This document shows positions 8,427-16,590 of a DNA stretch of 64,000 bases, one piece after another. The notes under the pieces were generated by a model that saw nothing but the letters and a program-made list of their open reading frames with translations, ran no database searches and was not told where the DNA came from. The stretch's first letter is position 1. Each line of letters opens with the position of its first letter. Origin of the DNA: CAVXEH01 sp963805305 (GTDB lineage: Bacteria; Chloroflexota; Limnocylindria; QHBO01); NCBI GenBank assembly GCA_963805305.1, contig CAWDTM010000008.1, positions 496,001-560,000 of the forward strand. Direction: 5' to 3'. The position numbers and the translations under genes were made by a program.

Positions 8427-9409
8427 CGGACCGGGCGGTCTCCGCGCGAACGATGAGCGGTCCGGCCGTGCCGGGCCGCTTTGATCTGTCCGTGGCGGCA
8501 GTGGCCGGGATCAGTCGCGCCCATGCCCAGCGACTCATCGGGGACGGTCGCGCGCTGGTCGACGGCGGTCGCGCCCGTTCCAGCGATCGGCTGCGGGGCG
8601 GAGAGCAGATCAGCGTTGAGCTGAGCGCGCCGCCCGACCCGACCCTGGTGCCCGAGGCGATCCCGCTCACCGTCGCGTACGAGGACGACGCCATGCTCAT
8701 CGTCGACAAGCCGGCGGGCATGGTCGTCCATCCCAGCGCCGGGCACGCCACCGGGACGCTGGTCCACGCCCTCCTGGGTCGTGCCCGCGCGCGCGGGCAG
8801 TCGCTCGGGTCGGTGGCGGGGGTAGCACGGCCGGGCATCGTCCATCGGCTCGACAAGGACACGTCGGGGCTCCTCATGGTGGCCAAGACGGACGCGGCGC
8901 AGGCCAGCCTCATGCGGCAGCTTGGTGACCGGTCGATCGAGAAGACGTACCTGGCCCTCGTCCGTGGGGAGCCGTCGGCGCATCGCGGACGCATCGAAGC
9001 GCCGGTCGGCCGCGACCCACGCGACCGCCAGCGGATGGCGGTCGTCGCTGCGGGGCGGGATGCCGTGACCGAGTACGAGATCCTTGCCACCGGGGCCGGC
9101 CTAACCCTCCTCGAGCTTCGGCCGCGGACCGGCCGCACCCACCAGATCCGCGCACATCTTGCCTACCTGCACCTCCCGATCGTCGGTGACCTCCGCTACG
9201 GAGGCGGCACCGGGCCGGGCGGCCTTGCGCGGCAGTTTCTGCACGCCGCGCGGCTCGTCCTGCAGCACCCTGACGACGGCCGGGTGCTCCGTGCGTGGAG
9301 CGAGCTGGCCCCGGACCTGCGCGACGCGCTCGACGCGGCCGGACTCCGGGCGACGGACCTGCCTGTCGGCGTGGGGTCGTCCACCGACGGCGAGGCGGTG
9401 GTTCGGTGA
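8423..9409 (+). CDS. rluD: RluA/RluD-family 23S rRNA pseudouridine synthase
   Basis: 328 residues with an N-terminal S4 RNA-binding domain (about 15-70) and a pseudouridine synthase domain. VDKPAGMVVHPSAGH and HRLDKDTSGLLMVAK (catalytic Asp144) are diagnostic of the RluA family, which isomerises uridines in rRNA. GRTHQIRAHLA follows near residue 240. RluD-type specificity (helix 69 of 23S rRNA) is inferred from the S4 domain and the lspA neighbour. The GTG overlaps the lspA stop; ATG at 8453 is an alternative start. Confidence 0.9.
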   Translation: MTDRAVSARTMSGPAVPGRFDLSVAAVAGISRAHAQRLIGDGRALVDGGRARSSDRLRGGEQISVELSAPPDPTLVPEAIPLTVAYEDDAMLIVDKPAGMVVHPSAGHATGTLVHALLGRARARGQSLGSVAGVARPGIVHRLDKDTSGLLMVAKTDAAQASLMRQLGDRSIEKTYLALVRGEPSAHRGRIEAPVGRDPRDRQRMAVVAAGRDAVTEYEILATGAGLTLLELRPRTGRTHQIRAHLAYLHLPIVGDLRYGGGTGPGGLARQFLHAARLVLQHPDDGRVLRAWSELAPDLRDALDAAGLRATDLPVGVGSSTDGEAVVR

Positions 9410-10041
9410 CGAGCGAGCTGCAGGAGCCGACCGAGAAGCGGATGACCTTCCCGAACCCGCTGCTGGTCGTGGTCTCGGGCCCGTCCGGCGTGGGCAAGAG
9501 CACCATCGTGGCCGAGCTGGCCCGGGACCATCCGCAGGTCGTGCCCATCGTCACGGCCACGACCCGGCCGCGCCGCTCCGGCGAGATCGACGACGTGCAT
9601 TACCACTTCCTGGAGACCGCGGAGTTCGACGCGCTGCGGGGCGATGGTGGCCTCCTGGAGTCGGCAAACGTGCACGGCTACTGGTACGGCACCCCGGTCC
9701 AGCAGGTGCGCGGCATCCTGGCCGCCGGGCGTGACGCGATCCTGACCATCGATCCCCAGGGTGCGCGCTCGGTTCGCCAGCTCGTTCCCGATGCCCTGCT
9801 CATCTTCGTGATGCCGCCCTCGCTCGAGGACCTCGACGCGCGGCTGACCGCGCGAGGATCGGAGTCGGCCGAGTCGCTCGCCATCCGGCGTCGCAACGCC
9901 CAGCGCGAGATGGCCTCCTCGGAGGACTACGACTACGTGATCGTGAACGAAACGGACCGTCCCGGGGAGGCCGCGGAGCGGATCTGGGAGATCATCCAGG
10001 CGGAGGCACGTCGTGAGCCGCCGCGCCGTCCCCAGGTCTGA
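9406..10041 (+). CDS. gmk: Guanylate kinase
   Basis: 211 residues. The enzyme phosphorylates GMP to GDP with ATP in purine metabolism. The P-loop SGPSGVGKST sits near residues 24-33, and the GMP-binding TTRPRRSGEIDDVHYHF follows at about 50-66. The GTG start overlaps the rluD stop by 4 nt. The C-terminus overlaps priA by 29 nt. The omega subunit gene rpoZ, often found directly after gmk, is not present here. Confidence 0.95.
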   Translation: MTSELQEPTEKRMTFPNPLLVVVSGPSGVGKSTIVAELARDHPQVVPIVTATTRPRRSGEIDDVHYHFLETAEFDALRGDGGLLESANVHGYWYGTPVQQVRGILAAGRDAILTIDPQGARSVRQLVPDALLIFVMPPSLEDLDARLTARGSESAESLAIRRRNAQREMASSEDYDYVIVNETDRPGEAAERIWEIIQAEARREPPRRPQV

Positions 10042-12415
10042 GGCTGGCGATCGGGTCGTCCGGGTAGCGGTCGACGCCATCGCCGATCGGCCCGAGCGTA
10101 CGTTCAGCTACCGGCTGCCGGCGGAGATGGGTGCACCCCGGCCGGGATCGCTGCTGCTCGTGCCGTACGGCCGCCGCGAGGCACTCGGCTATCTCGTCGA
10201 GGGACCGCTCGCCGCCGCAGCGGTCGATCCCGAGGACAAGGACCTTCGGGACGTGGCGGCCGTCGTCTCCGAGCCGATGCTCACGCCGGACCTGCTCGAG
10301 GTCGCCCGCCGCATCGCTGAGTACTACCGGGCCCCGATCGGCACGACCATCGCGGCCATGCTGCCGCCTGGGCTGGAGTCGCGGTTGCGACGCCGCTGGC
10401 GCATCACGGACCCGTCGCCGCTGCCCCCGGGGGTCGCCGAGACCGCGGAGCGCGACGCGGACGGGCTTCTCGACGAGCGCGAGCTGTTGCGCTTCGGCCC
10501 TGTGCGCGGCGCATCCACCTGGCTGGATGGCCTGCGCCGCCGAGGCGCGCTCACCGCGGTCTGGTCGCTCGAGGCACCTGAGCTCCGCGCGCGCCGCATC
10601 CGCACCATTCGTCGGCTTCCCGTCGACGGAGATCCTCCGCGCCGCGCTCCCGTCCAGCGGACGATCCTCGACACGCTCGGCGACGGTGTCGAGGACCTGC
10701 CCACCCTCGCCGCTCGAATGGGGGTGGCGCCGACCGCCCTCCTGGGGCCGGCGCGCCGCCTCGAAGCTCGTGGTCGCGTGGTGCTGGGCTGGCGCGATGC
10801 GCTGCGGGACCCGCTGGCTCATCGGGCCGCCGGTCCGCCCCTGCGCGAGGAGCTGGCCGGGGAGCAGCGCACGGCGCTCGCGGCGATCGAGGCGCTGCCG
10901 GCAGGGAGCGAGCTCCTGCTCGAGGGGGTGGCGGCATCGGGCAAGACGGAGGTCTACCTGGCGGCCATCGAGGCGACCCTCGCCGCCGGCCGGTCTGCCC
11001 TTGTCCTCGTCCCCGAGGTGGCGCTCATCCCCCAGCTCGGCGACCGGCTCACCGCGCTCGTCGGCGGCGAGCTGGTCGTGATGCACTCGGGGCTCTCCGC
11101 GGGGGAGCGCCACGACTCATGGTGGCGCGTGCTGCGGGGCGAGGCGCGGGTCGTCCTGGGGACGCGCATGGCGGCCTTCGCGCCCCTGGTCGGCCTGGGG
11201 CTGATCGTGGTCGACGAGGAGCACGAGGGTGCATACAAGGCCGATAGGACGCCGCGCTACGACGCGCGCTGGGTCGTCCGCGAGCGGGCCAGGCTCAGCG
11301 ACGCGCGGCTCGTCATGGGCAGCGCGACGCCAGACCTCGTGACCCTGGCAAGCGTCCGCGGCGGTCACGTGGAGCGGGCGAAGCTCGTGGAACGGCGCGT
11401 CGGCCGAGCACCGACCGTCGAGATCGTCGACATGCGCGCCGAGCTTGCGACGGGCAACCGCTCGGTCCTCTCCCATCCGTTGGCCGAGGCGATCACCGGC
11501 CTCGGCGAGGGCCGGGGACAGGGGATCCTGCTCATCAACCGCCGGGGGGCGGCCACCTTCGTCCTGTGCCGCGACTGCGGGGAGAGTCTGCGCTGCCCCG
11601 ACTGCGACCTGCCGTACGTCTTCCACCTCTCGGGCGGCCAGCTGCGCTGCCACCACTGCGGCCGGAGCGCTCCGGTGCCGGAGCGCTGTCCGCAGTGCGG
11701 GTCGAGGCGCATCCGCTACTTCGGCGCGGGCACGCAGCGGGTCGAGGCGGAGCTCCGCGCTCGCTTCCCGCGCCTGCGCGTGGAACGCCTGGACAGCGAC
11801 GCCCTTGCCGAGCGTCGGGCCTTCGAGTCGGTGTACGACGACTTCCGCGAAGGCCGGACGGACGTCCTGGTCGGCACGCAGCTCGCGGCGAAGGGCCTGG
11901 ACCTGCCCGACGTCGTGCTGGCTGCCGTGGTGGCGGCCGACGTCACCCTGAACCTCCCCGACTATCGGGCCGCCGAGCGCACGTTCCAGCTGCTTGCCCA
12001 GGTCGCCGGCAGGGCCGGGCGCGGCCCGCGGCCGGGACGGGTGATCTTCCAGACCTACGCGCCCGACCACTTCGCGATCCGTGCAGCCGCGAGCCTCGAC
12101 GTGGACCGGTTCGCAGACGAGGAGCTGGGGCGCCGACGGATGCTGGGCTACCCACCATCGGGCCATCTCGCCCGGCTCCTCGTGGCAAATCCGGACCGGG
12201 CGCGGGCAGAGGGTCGCGGTCGCGCCGCCGCCGAGGCGGTCGCGGTGCGAGGCGTCGAGATCCTGGGCCCGTTGCCCGCCTACGTCCCGCGACGCGCAGG
12301 GCGCTGGCGGATGCAGGTGATCATCCGGGCCGGGGAGCTGGCCGCCCGCGCCGCGGCTCTCGAGCGCGTCCCGGCCGGGGTGGCGGTGGACGTCGATCCC
12401 GAGGCGCTGCTCTGA
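10013..12415 (+). CDS. priA: Primosomal helicase PriA (replication restart)
   Basis: An 800-residue superfamily 2 helicase that reloads the replisome at stalled forks. Walker A (GVAASGKTE, about 305-313), a DEEH box in VVDEEHEGAYK (about 400), and a zinc-binding insertion starting at Cys519 (CRDCG, CPDC, CHHC, CPQC) are present in the expected order, followed by helicase motifs V-VI (QVAGRAGRG). The N-terminal 3'-DNA-binding domain is recognisable from FSYRLP..GSLLLVPYGRR. It starts at a GTG inside gmk. The length is slightly above that of the E. coli protein. Confidence 0.95.
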   Translation: MSRRAVPRSEAGDRVVRVAVDAIADRPERTFSYRLPAEMGAPRPGSLLLVPYGRREALGYLVEGPLAAAAVDPEDKDLRDVAAVVSEPMLTPDLLEVARRIAEYYRAPIGTTIAAMLPPGLESRLRRRWRITDPSPLPPGVAETAERDADGLLDERELLRFGPVRGASTWLDGLRRRGALTAVWSLEAPELRARRIRTIRRLPVDGDPPRRAPVQRTILDTLGDGVEDLPTLAARMGVAPTALLGPARRLEARGRVVLGWRDALRDPLAHRAAGPPLREELAGEQRTALAAIEALPAGSELLLEGVAASGKTEVYLAAIEATLAAGRSALVLVPEVALIPQLGDRLTALVGGELVVMHSGLSAGERHDSWWRVLRGEARVVLGTRMAAFAPLVGLGLIVVDEEHEGAYKADRTPRYDARWVVRERARLSDARLVMGSATPDLVTLASVRGGHVERAKLVERRVGRAPTVEIVDMRAELATGNRSVLSHPLAEAITGLGEGRGQGILLINRRGAATFVLCRDCGESLRCPDCDLPYVFHLSGGQLRCHHCGRSAPVPERCPQCGSRRIRYFGAGTQRVEAELRARFPRLRVERLDSDALAERRAFESVYDDFREGRTDVLVGTQLAAKGLDLPDVVLAAVVAADVTLNLPDYRAAERTFQLLAQVAGRAGRGPRPGRVIFQTYAPDHFAIRAAASLDVDRFADEELGRRRMLGYPPSGHLARLLVANPDRARAEGRGRAAAEAVAVRGVEILGPLPAYVPRRAGRWRMQVIIRAGELAARAAALERVPAGVAVDVDPEALL

Positions 12416-12423
12416 TCCATCGG

Positions 12424-12429
12424 TACAAT
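12424..12429 (+). promoter_or_regulatory. -10 element positioned for a leaderless def transcript
   Basis: TACAAT ends only 6 nt before the def ATG, so transcription starting 7 nt downstream would begin at the start codon. No Shine-Dalgarno sequence is visible before def, which supports leaderless translation. The -35 region is weak. Confidence 0.5.
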
Positions 12430-12435
12430 GACGCC

Positions 12436-12942
12436 ATGGTGATTCGCCGCATCCTCACCGCCGAGGAGCCCATCCTTCACGAGAAGACGAAGAAGGTGTC
12501 CACCTTCGACGCATCGCTGCACCGGCTCCTCGACGACATGCTCGAGACGATGCGCGATGCGCCGGGCATCGGGCTGGCGGCGAACCAGGTCGGCGTGCCC
12601 CTGCGGGTCGCGGTCATCGAGCTCGAGGACCACATCACGGAGCTCGTGAACCCCCAGATCGTCAAGGCCTCGGGCGAGATCGTCGACTGGGAGGGCTGCC
12701 TCTCCATCCCGGGCTTCGTGGCCGAGGTCACGCGCGCGGCGAAGGTGACCGTCAAGGCGCAGGATCGCAACGGGAAGGCGTTCCGGGTCAAGGGCGAGGA
12801 GCTCTTCGCTCGAGCGCTGCAGCACGAGATCGACCACCTCAACGGCGTGCTGTACATCGATCACCTCGAGTCGCTCGAAGAGCTCGTCCGCGTCAGCGAG
12901 CACCCGAGCGAGGTGGAGGAAGGGCAGACCGCGGGCATCTAG
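12436..12942 (+). CDS. def: Peptide deformylase
   Basis: 168 residues. It removes the N-formyl group from nascent proteins and works opposite the formyltransferase encoded next. The three family motifs are intact: GIGLAANQVG, EGCLS (metal ligand Cys88) and QHEIDHLNG (His130 and His134 as ligands, Glu131 catalytic). The ATG at 12436 is preceded directly by a -10 box rather than a ribosome-binding site. The stop overlaps the fmt GTG by one base (TAGTG). Confidence 0.95.
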   Translation: MVIRRILTAEEPILHEKTKKVSTFDASLHRLLDDMLETMRDAPGIGLAANQVGVPLRVAVIELEDHITELVNPQIVKASGEIVDWEGCLSIPGFVAEVTRAAKVTVKAQDRNGKAFRVKGEELFARALQHEIDHLNGVLYIDHLESLEELVRVSEHPSEVEEGQTAGI

Positions 12943-13883
12943 TGGCCACCATCGGCCGCATTGCCTTCCTCGGAACCGGATCATTCGCCATCCCCCTGCT
13001 CGCCCGCCTGGCGGAGATCACGGACGACCTGCTCGTCATCTCGGCGCCCGACCGGCCCGCCGGGCGTCGCCTCCAGCCGCGACCCTCGCCGGTCGCCGCC
13101 CTTGCGCGTGAGCAGGGCATGACCCTGGTCACCCCGGCACGGCTTCGCTCCGACGAGGGCCGCGAGGCGCTGCGCGCGTTCGCCCCCGACGGGCTCCTGC
13201 TGGCCGCCTACGGCCAGCTCGTCCCCGCCAACATCCTGGCCATGGCCGAGCGCCTGCCGCTCAACGTGCACCCGTCACTGCTTCCACGGCACCGCGGAGC
13301 CGCGCCGGTCGCGGGCACGATCCTCGCCGGTGACACGGAGGCGGGGGTGACGCTCATGGTCATGACCCCGGAGCTCGATGCCGGCCCCATCGTCGCCCAA
13401 TGGGGGGTGCCACTCGAGGGACGCGAGGAGGCGCCGGTCCTCGAGGCGCGCCTCGCCGAGCTCGCCGCCCGGGAGGTGCCGCCCCTGTTGGAGCGCTGGC
13501 GTGACGGCACGCTGGCGTCCGATCCGCAGGACGGGTCGATGGCCACGATGGTCCGCGCCTTCACCCGCGCCGACGGTTGGATCGACTGGACGGCCGACGC
13601 GACCCACATCGACCGCCAGGTGCGAGCGCTGCAGCCATGGCCGGGAGCCTGGACGACCGTGGACGGGAGGCGCCTGCACGTCCGGCGCGCGAACCCGCTT
13701 CCCGGCGTCGCCGATCTGCCGCCGGGCGCCCTGCTGCCCGGTGACGCGCCGCGGGTCGCGTGCGGCTCCGGCGCGCTGGCGTTGCAGCTGGTGCAGCCGG
13801 AAGGCCGCGCGGGGATGCCCGCCGCGGACTGGCGACGCGGGCTCCAGCGCGACCACGTTCTGCTCGGTGCCGTCCGCCCCTGA
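12942..13883 (+). CDS. fmt: Methionyl-tRNA formyltransferase
   Basis: 313 residues. It formylates Met-tRNAfMet using 10-formyl-THF. The N-terminal Rossmann-like domain carries FLGTGSFAIPLLARL, and the catalytic loop reads NVHPSLLPRHRGAAP (family SLLPxxRGxAP) near residues 107-121. The C-terminal tRNA-binding domain follows after residue 205 with GWIDW and RALQPWPGA. It starts at a GTG that shares one base with the def stop; def-fmt is a classic pair. Confidence 0.94.
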   Translation: MATIGRIAFLGTGSFAIPLLARLAEITDDLLVISAPDRPAGRRLQPRPSPVAALAREQGMTLVTPARLRSDEGREALRAFAPDGLLLAAYGQLVPANILAMAERLPLNVHPSLLPRHRGAAPVAGTILAGDTEAGVTLMVMTPELDAGPIVAQWGVPLEGREEAPVLEARLAELAAREVPPLLERWRDGTLASDPQDGSMATMVRAFTRADGWIDWTADATHIDRQVRALQPWPGAWTTVDGRRLHVRRANPLPGVADLPPGALLPGDAPRVACGSGALALQLVQPEGRAGMPAADWRRGLQRDHVLLGAVRP

Positions 13884-13933
13884 CCCGGCGGACGTGCCCT
13901 GGGCGCCTTCATCCAACCGCAAGGGAGTCCCGG

Positions 13934-13939
13934 TATACT
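13934..13939 (+). promoter_or_regulatory. -10 element upstream of the zinc metallopeptidase gene
   Basis: TATACT in the short gap after fmt, 35 nt before the next ATG, with CCAGGAGGTGG as ribosome-binding site between. It suggests the peptidase-rlmN-rpe group can be transcribed separately from def-fmt. Confidence 0.5.
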
Positions 13940-13974
13940 CGCCCCACTTCCCTCCAGGAGGTGGAAGGACCGAC

Positions 13975-14730
13975 ATGTTCTTTGGCAGCTTCGGAATCTA
14001 CATCCTGCTCGTCCTGCTCCCGAGCCTGGCGCTCACCGGATGGGCGGCGTTTCGCGTCCGGTCGACGTACGCCAAGTGGTCGAAGGTGGATTCGGGCATC
14101 GCGATGGACCCATTCGACTTCGCCCGCCGGCTGCTGGACCGCCAGGGTCTCACCGACGTTCGCATCGAGCCGACACCGGGCCAGCTCACCGACCACTACG
14201 ACCCGCGGGGGAAGGTGCTGCGCGTCTCGCAGGCGGTGGCGGGCACGGCCCAGCTGGGCTCGTACGATCCGCGCCGCGCGGCGGTCGCCATGCCGGCGCG
14301 GGGCGCTCCGCGGCTCTCCGTGGCTTCCGCGGCGGTGATCGCGCACGAAGTGGGCCATGCGCTCCAGGATCGCGAGCGCGATCCGTGGATGACCGTGCGG
14401 ATGGCCATCGTCCCCGCCGTGCAGTTCGGCTCCGGCGTGGCGCCCTGGCTCATCATCGGCGGGCTGTGGATGAATCTGCTCGGCCTGGCCTGGGTCGGTC
14501 TCATTGCCTTCGGGGCGGCCGTGGTCTTCACGTTCGTGACGCTGCCGGTCGAGATCGGCGCATCCGGTAAGGCGCTCGCGTTCGTCTCGAGCCTCGGCAT
14601 GGTGGGGGAGCGCGAGACCGGTGCGCGCGACGTCCTCAAGGCGGCGGCCTGGACGTACGTGGCGGCGGCCCTCACGGCCCTCTTGACCTTCCTGTACTAC
14701 CTCATGCTGATCATGGGGCGTCGTGACTGA
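13975..14730 (+). CDS. YugP-like membrane zinc metallopeptidase
   Basis: A 251-residue protein of the neutral zinc metallopeptidase family typified by Bacillus YugP. It has an N-terminal membrane segment (about 5-25), the metal-binding HEVGHALQ at residues 124-131 (His124, Glu125, His128), and two or three hydrophobic segments after it. GASGKALAF near residue 198 matches the second conserved block. Substrate unknown; a membrane-associated role is likely. A strong ribosome-binding site and a -10 box precede it. The end overlaps rlmN by 8 nt. Confidence 0.82.
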   Translation: MFFGSFGIYILLVLLPSLALTGWAAFRVRSTYAKWSKVDSGIAMDPFDFARRLLDRQGLTDVRIEPTPGQLTDHYDPRGKVLRVSQAVAGTAQLGSYDPRRAAVAMPARGAPRLSVASAAVIAHEVGHALQDRERDPWMTVRMAIVPAVQFGSGVAPWLIIGGLWMNLLGLAWVGLIAFGAAVVFTFVTLPVEIGASGKALAFVSSLGMVGERETGARDVLKAAAWTYVAAALTALLTFLYYLMLIMGRRD

Positions 14731-15886
14731 GCTGACCCTTGTCGGGCCGCGCCCGACGATCAGTGACGTCGCGCCGGAGCAGCTCGCCGCGTGGCTCGCC
14801 GCCCGCGGCGAGCCCGGATACCGGGTGCGGCAGGTGCTGACCGGGATCCATCGCCCCGATGTGGTCGGCTTCGAGGACCTGACGGACCTTCCGCTCGCCC
14901 TGCGCGAGGCGCTCGCGGGCGACTTCCGCTTCTCCGCGATCGGCGCCACCCATGTCATCGGGGCCGATGGCGGCCTGACCGCCAAGGCCGTTCACGAGCT
15001 GCACGACGGCCAGCGCGTGGAGTCGGTCCTCATGCGGACTCCCGCGCACGGCCGCAGCGCGGAGCGCACCACGATCTGCATCTCCAGCCAGGCGGGGTGC
15101 GCGGTCGGCTGCCCCTTCTGCGCGACGGGACAGGCCGGCTTCGGGCGTCAGCTCACCCCGAGCGAGATCGTCGACCAGGTGCTGCACTGGCACCGGGCGC
15201 CGTGGTTGGCGCTGGGTCGCGACTGGCGGCCCGTCGAGCACACGGGCCACTACAACATCGTGTTCATGGGGATGGGCGAGCCCCTTGCCAACGCGAACCG
15301 GGTCTTCGAGGCGGTCCGGCTGCTCAATGACCCAGGGCGGCTGGGGGTCGGGGCCCGGCACATCACCGTCTCCACCTCGGGCGTCATCCCCGGCATCGAT
15401 CGCATGGTCGAGGAGCTCCCCCAGGTCAACCTCGCCATCAGCCTCCATGCGCCCACCGACGCGCTGCGCGACGAGCTCGTCCCGCTCAACCACAAGTGGA
15501 AGGTGGCCGAGCTGATCGGTGCCGGGCGTCGCTTCGCGGAGCGGACCGGGCGACGGGTCAGCCTCGAGTACGTGATGATCGACGGGCTCAACGACACGCC
15601 GGAGCTCGCGACGATCCTGGGCGAGGTTGCCGCCGGGTGGCTGAGCCACGTGAACCTCATCCCCCTCAACCCGACCCCCGGCTCGCCATGGAGCGGCTCG
15701 TCCCGCGCGCGGATCGACGCCTTCGCCGCGATCGTGCGCTCCCGCGGGGTCCCCCTCACCGTTCGCGACACCCGCGGGCGCGAGATCGAGGCTGCCTGCG
15801 GGCAGCTGCATGCCCAGCTGGCGGGCCGGGAGCTGCCGCGGCCGGAGGTGGCCACCTTTGCCGGGGTGCCGGTGGCCGCCGAATGA
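14723..15886 (+). CDS. rlmN: Dual-specificity rRNA/tRNA adenine-C2 methyltransferase RlmN
   Basis: 387 residues, a radical SAM enzyme that methylates C2 of A2503 in 23S rRNA and A37 of tRNAs. The iron-sulfur ligands form CAVGCPFC with Cys126, Cys130 and Cys133. GMGEPLAN, HITVSTSGV and NLAISLHAP are the typical downstream blocks. A second catalytic Cys359 lies near the C-terminus (EAACGQL). GTG start inside the preceding gene; the stop overlaps rpe as ATGA. Confidence 0.96.
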   Translation: MTELTLVGPRPTISDVAPEQLAAWLAARGEPGYRVRQVLTGIHRPDVVGFEDLTDLPLALREALAGDFRFSAIGATHVIGADGGLTAKAVHELHDGQRVESVLMRTPAHGRSAERTTICISSQAGCAVGCPFCATGQAGFGRQLTPSEIVDQVLHWHRAPWLALGRDWRPVEHTGHYNIVFMGMGEPLANANRVFEAVRLLNDPGRLGVGARHITVSTSGVIPGIDRMVEELPQVNLAISLHAPTDALRDELVPLNHKWKVAELIGAGRRFAERTGRRVSLEYVMIDGLNDTPELATILGEVAAGWLSHVNLIPLNPTPGSPWSGSSRARIDAFAAIVRSRGVPLTVRDTRGREIEAACGQLHAQLAGRELPRPEVATFAGVPVAAE

Positions 15887-16590
15887 CGCGACCCCCGCAG
15901 ATCAGCGCAAGCATCCTCAACGCCGACTTCGGCGCGCTCGGTGCCGAGGTGGAGCGCGCCTCGAACGGTGGGGTGGATTCGATCCACCTTGACGTGATGG
16001 ACGGGCATTTCGTGCCGAACCTGACCATGGGGCCCGTGGTGGTCGAGGCGCTACGACCGCGGACGCCGCTTCCCTTCCACAGCCACCTCATGATCAGCCA
16101 GCCGCTCCGTTTCGTCGAGGCCTTTGCCAACGCCGGGAGCGACCTCATCGTGTTCCACGTGGAGGCCGAGGACGAGCCGTCCGCGGTGATCGACCGCATC
16201 CATCGGACCGGCCGGGGGGCCGGTCTGGCCCTCAACCCGGAGACGCCCGCGGAGGCGGCTCATCCCTATCTCGAGGAGATCGACCTGCTGCTCGTCATGA
16301 CCGTTCATCCCGGATTCGGCGGACAGGCGTTCATCGCCGACGTCCTGCCCAAGCTCACCGCACTCCGTGCCGAGGCGGAGCGACGATCCCTGGACCTGCC
16401 CCTCGGCGTCGACGGCGGCGTCAACGAGGACTCGATTGGTGCCGCGTACCACGCCGGTGGGGACCAGCTGGTCGTTGGGTCGGGCCTGTACCGTCACGAC
16501 GGCGACCTGCACGGCGTGATCGACGAGCTGCGCGCGATGGCCCTGCGCGGCTCGGGCCGGCCGTCCGTCGCCGGGGAGGCATCGGCATGA
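15883..16590 (+). CDS. rpe: Ribulose-phosphate 3-epimerase
   Basis: 235 residues, a TIM barrel that interconverts ribulose 5-phosphate and xylulose 5-phosphate. Motifs are ISASILNADF at the N-terminus, HLDVMDGHFVPNLT with a catalytic Asp, MTVHPGFGGQAF, and GVDGGVN for the phosphate site. It overlaps rlmN upstream (ATGA) and the lipoprotein gene downstream (ATGA). Confidence 0.96.
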   Translation: MTRPPQISASILNADFGALGAEVERASNGGVDSIHLDVMDGHFVPNLTMGPVVVEALRPRTPLPFHSHLMISQPLRFVEAFANAGSDLIVFHVEAEDEPSAVIDRIHRTGRGAGLALNPETPAEAAHPYLEEIDLLLVMTVHPGFGGQAFIADVLPKLTALRAEAERRSLDLPLGVDGGVNEDSIGAAYHAGGDQLVVGSGLYRHDGDLHGVIDELRAMALRGSGRPSVAGEASA

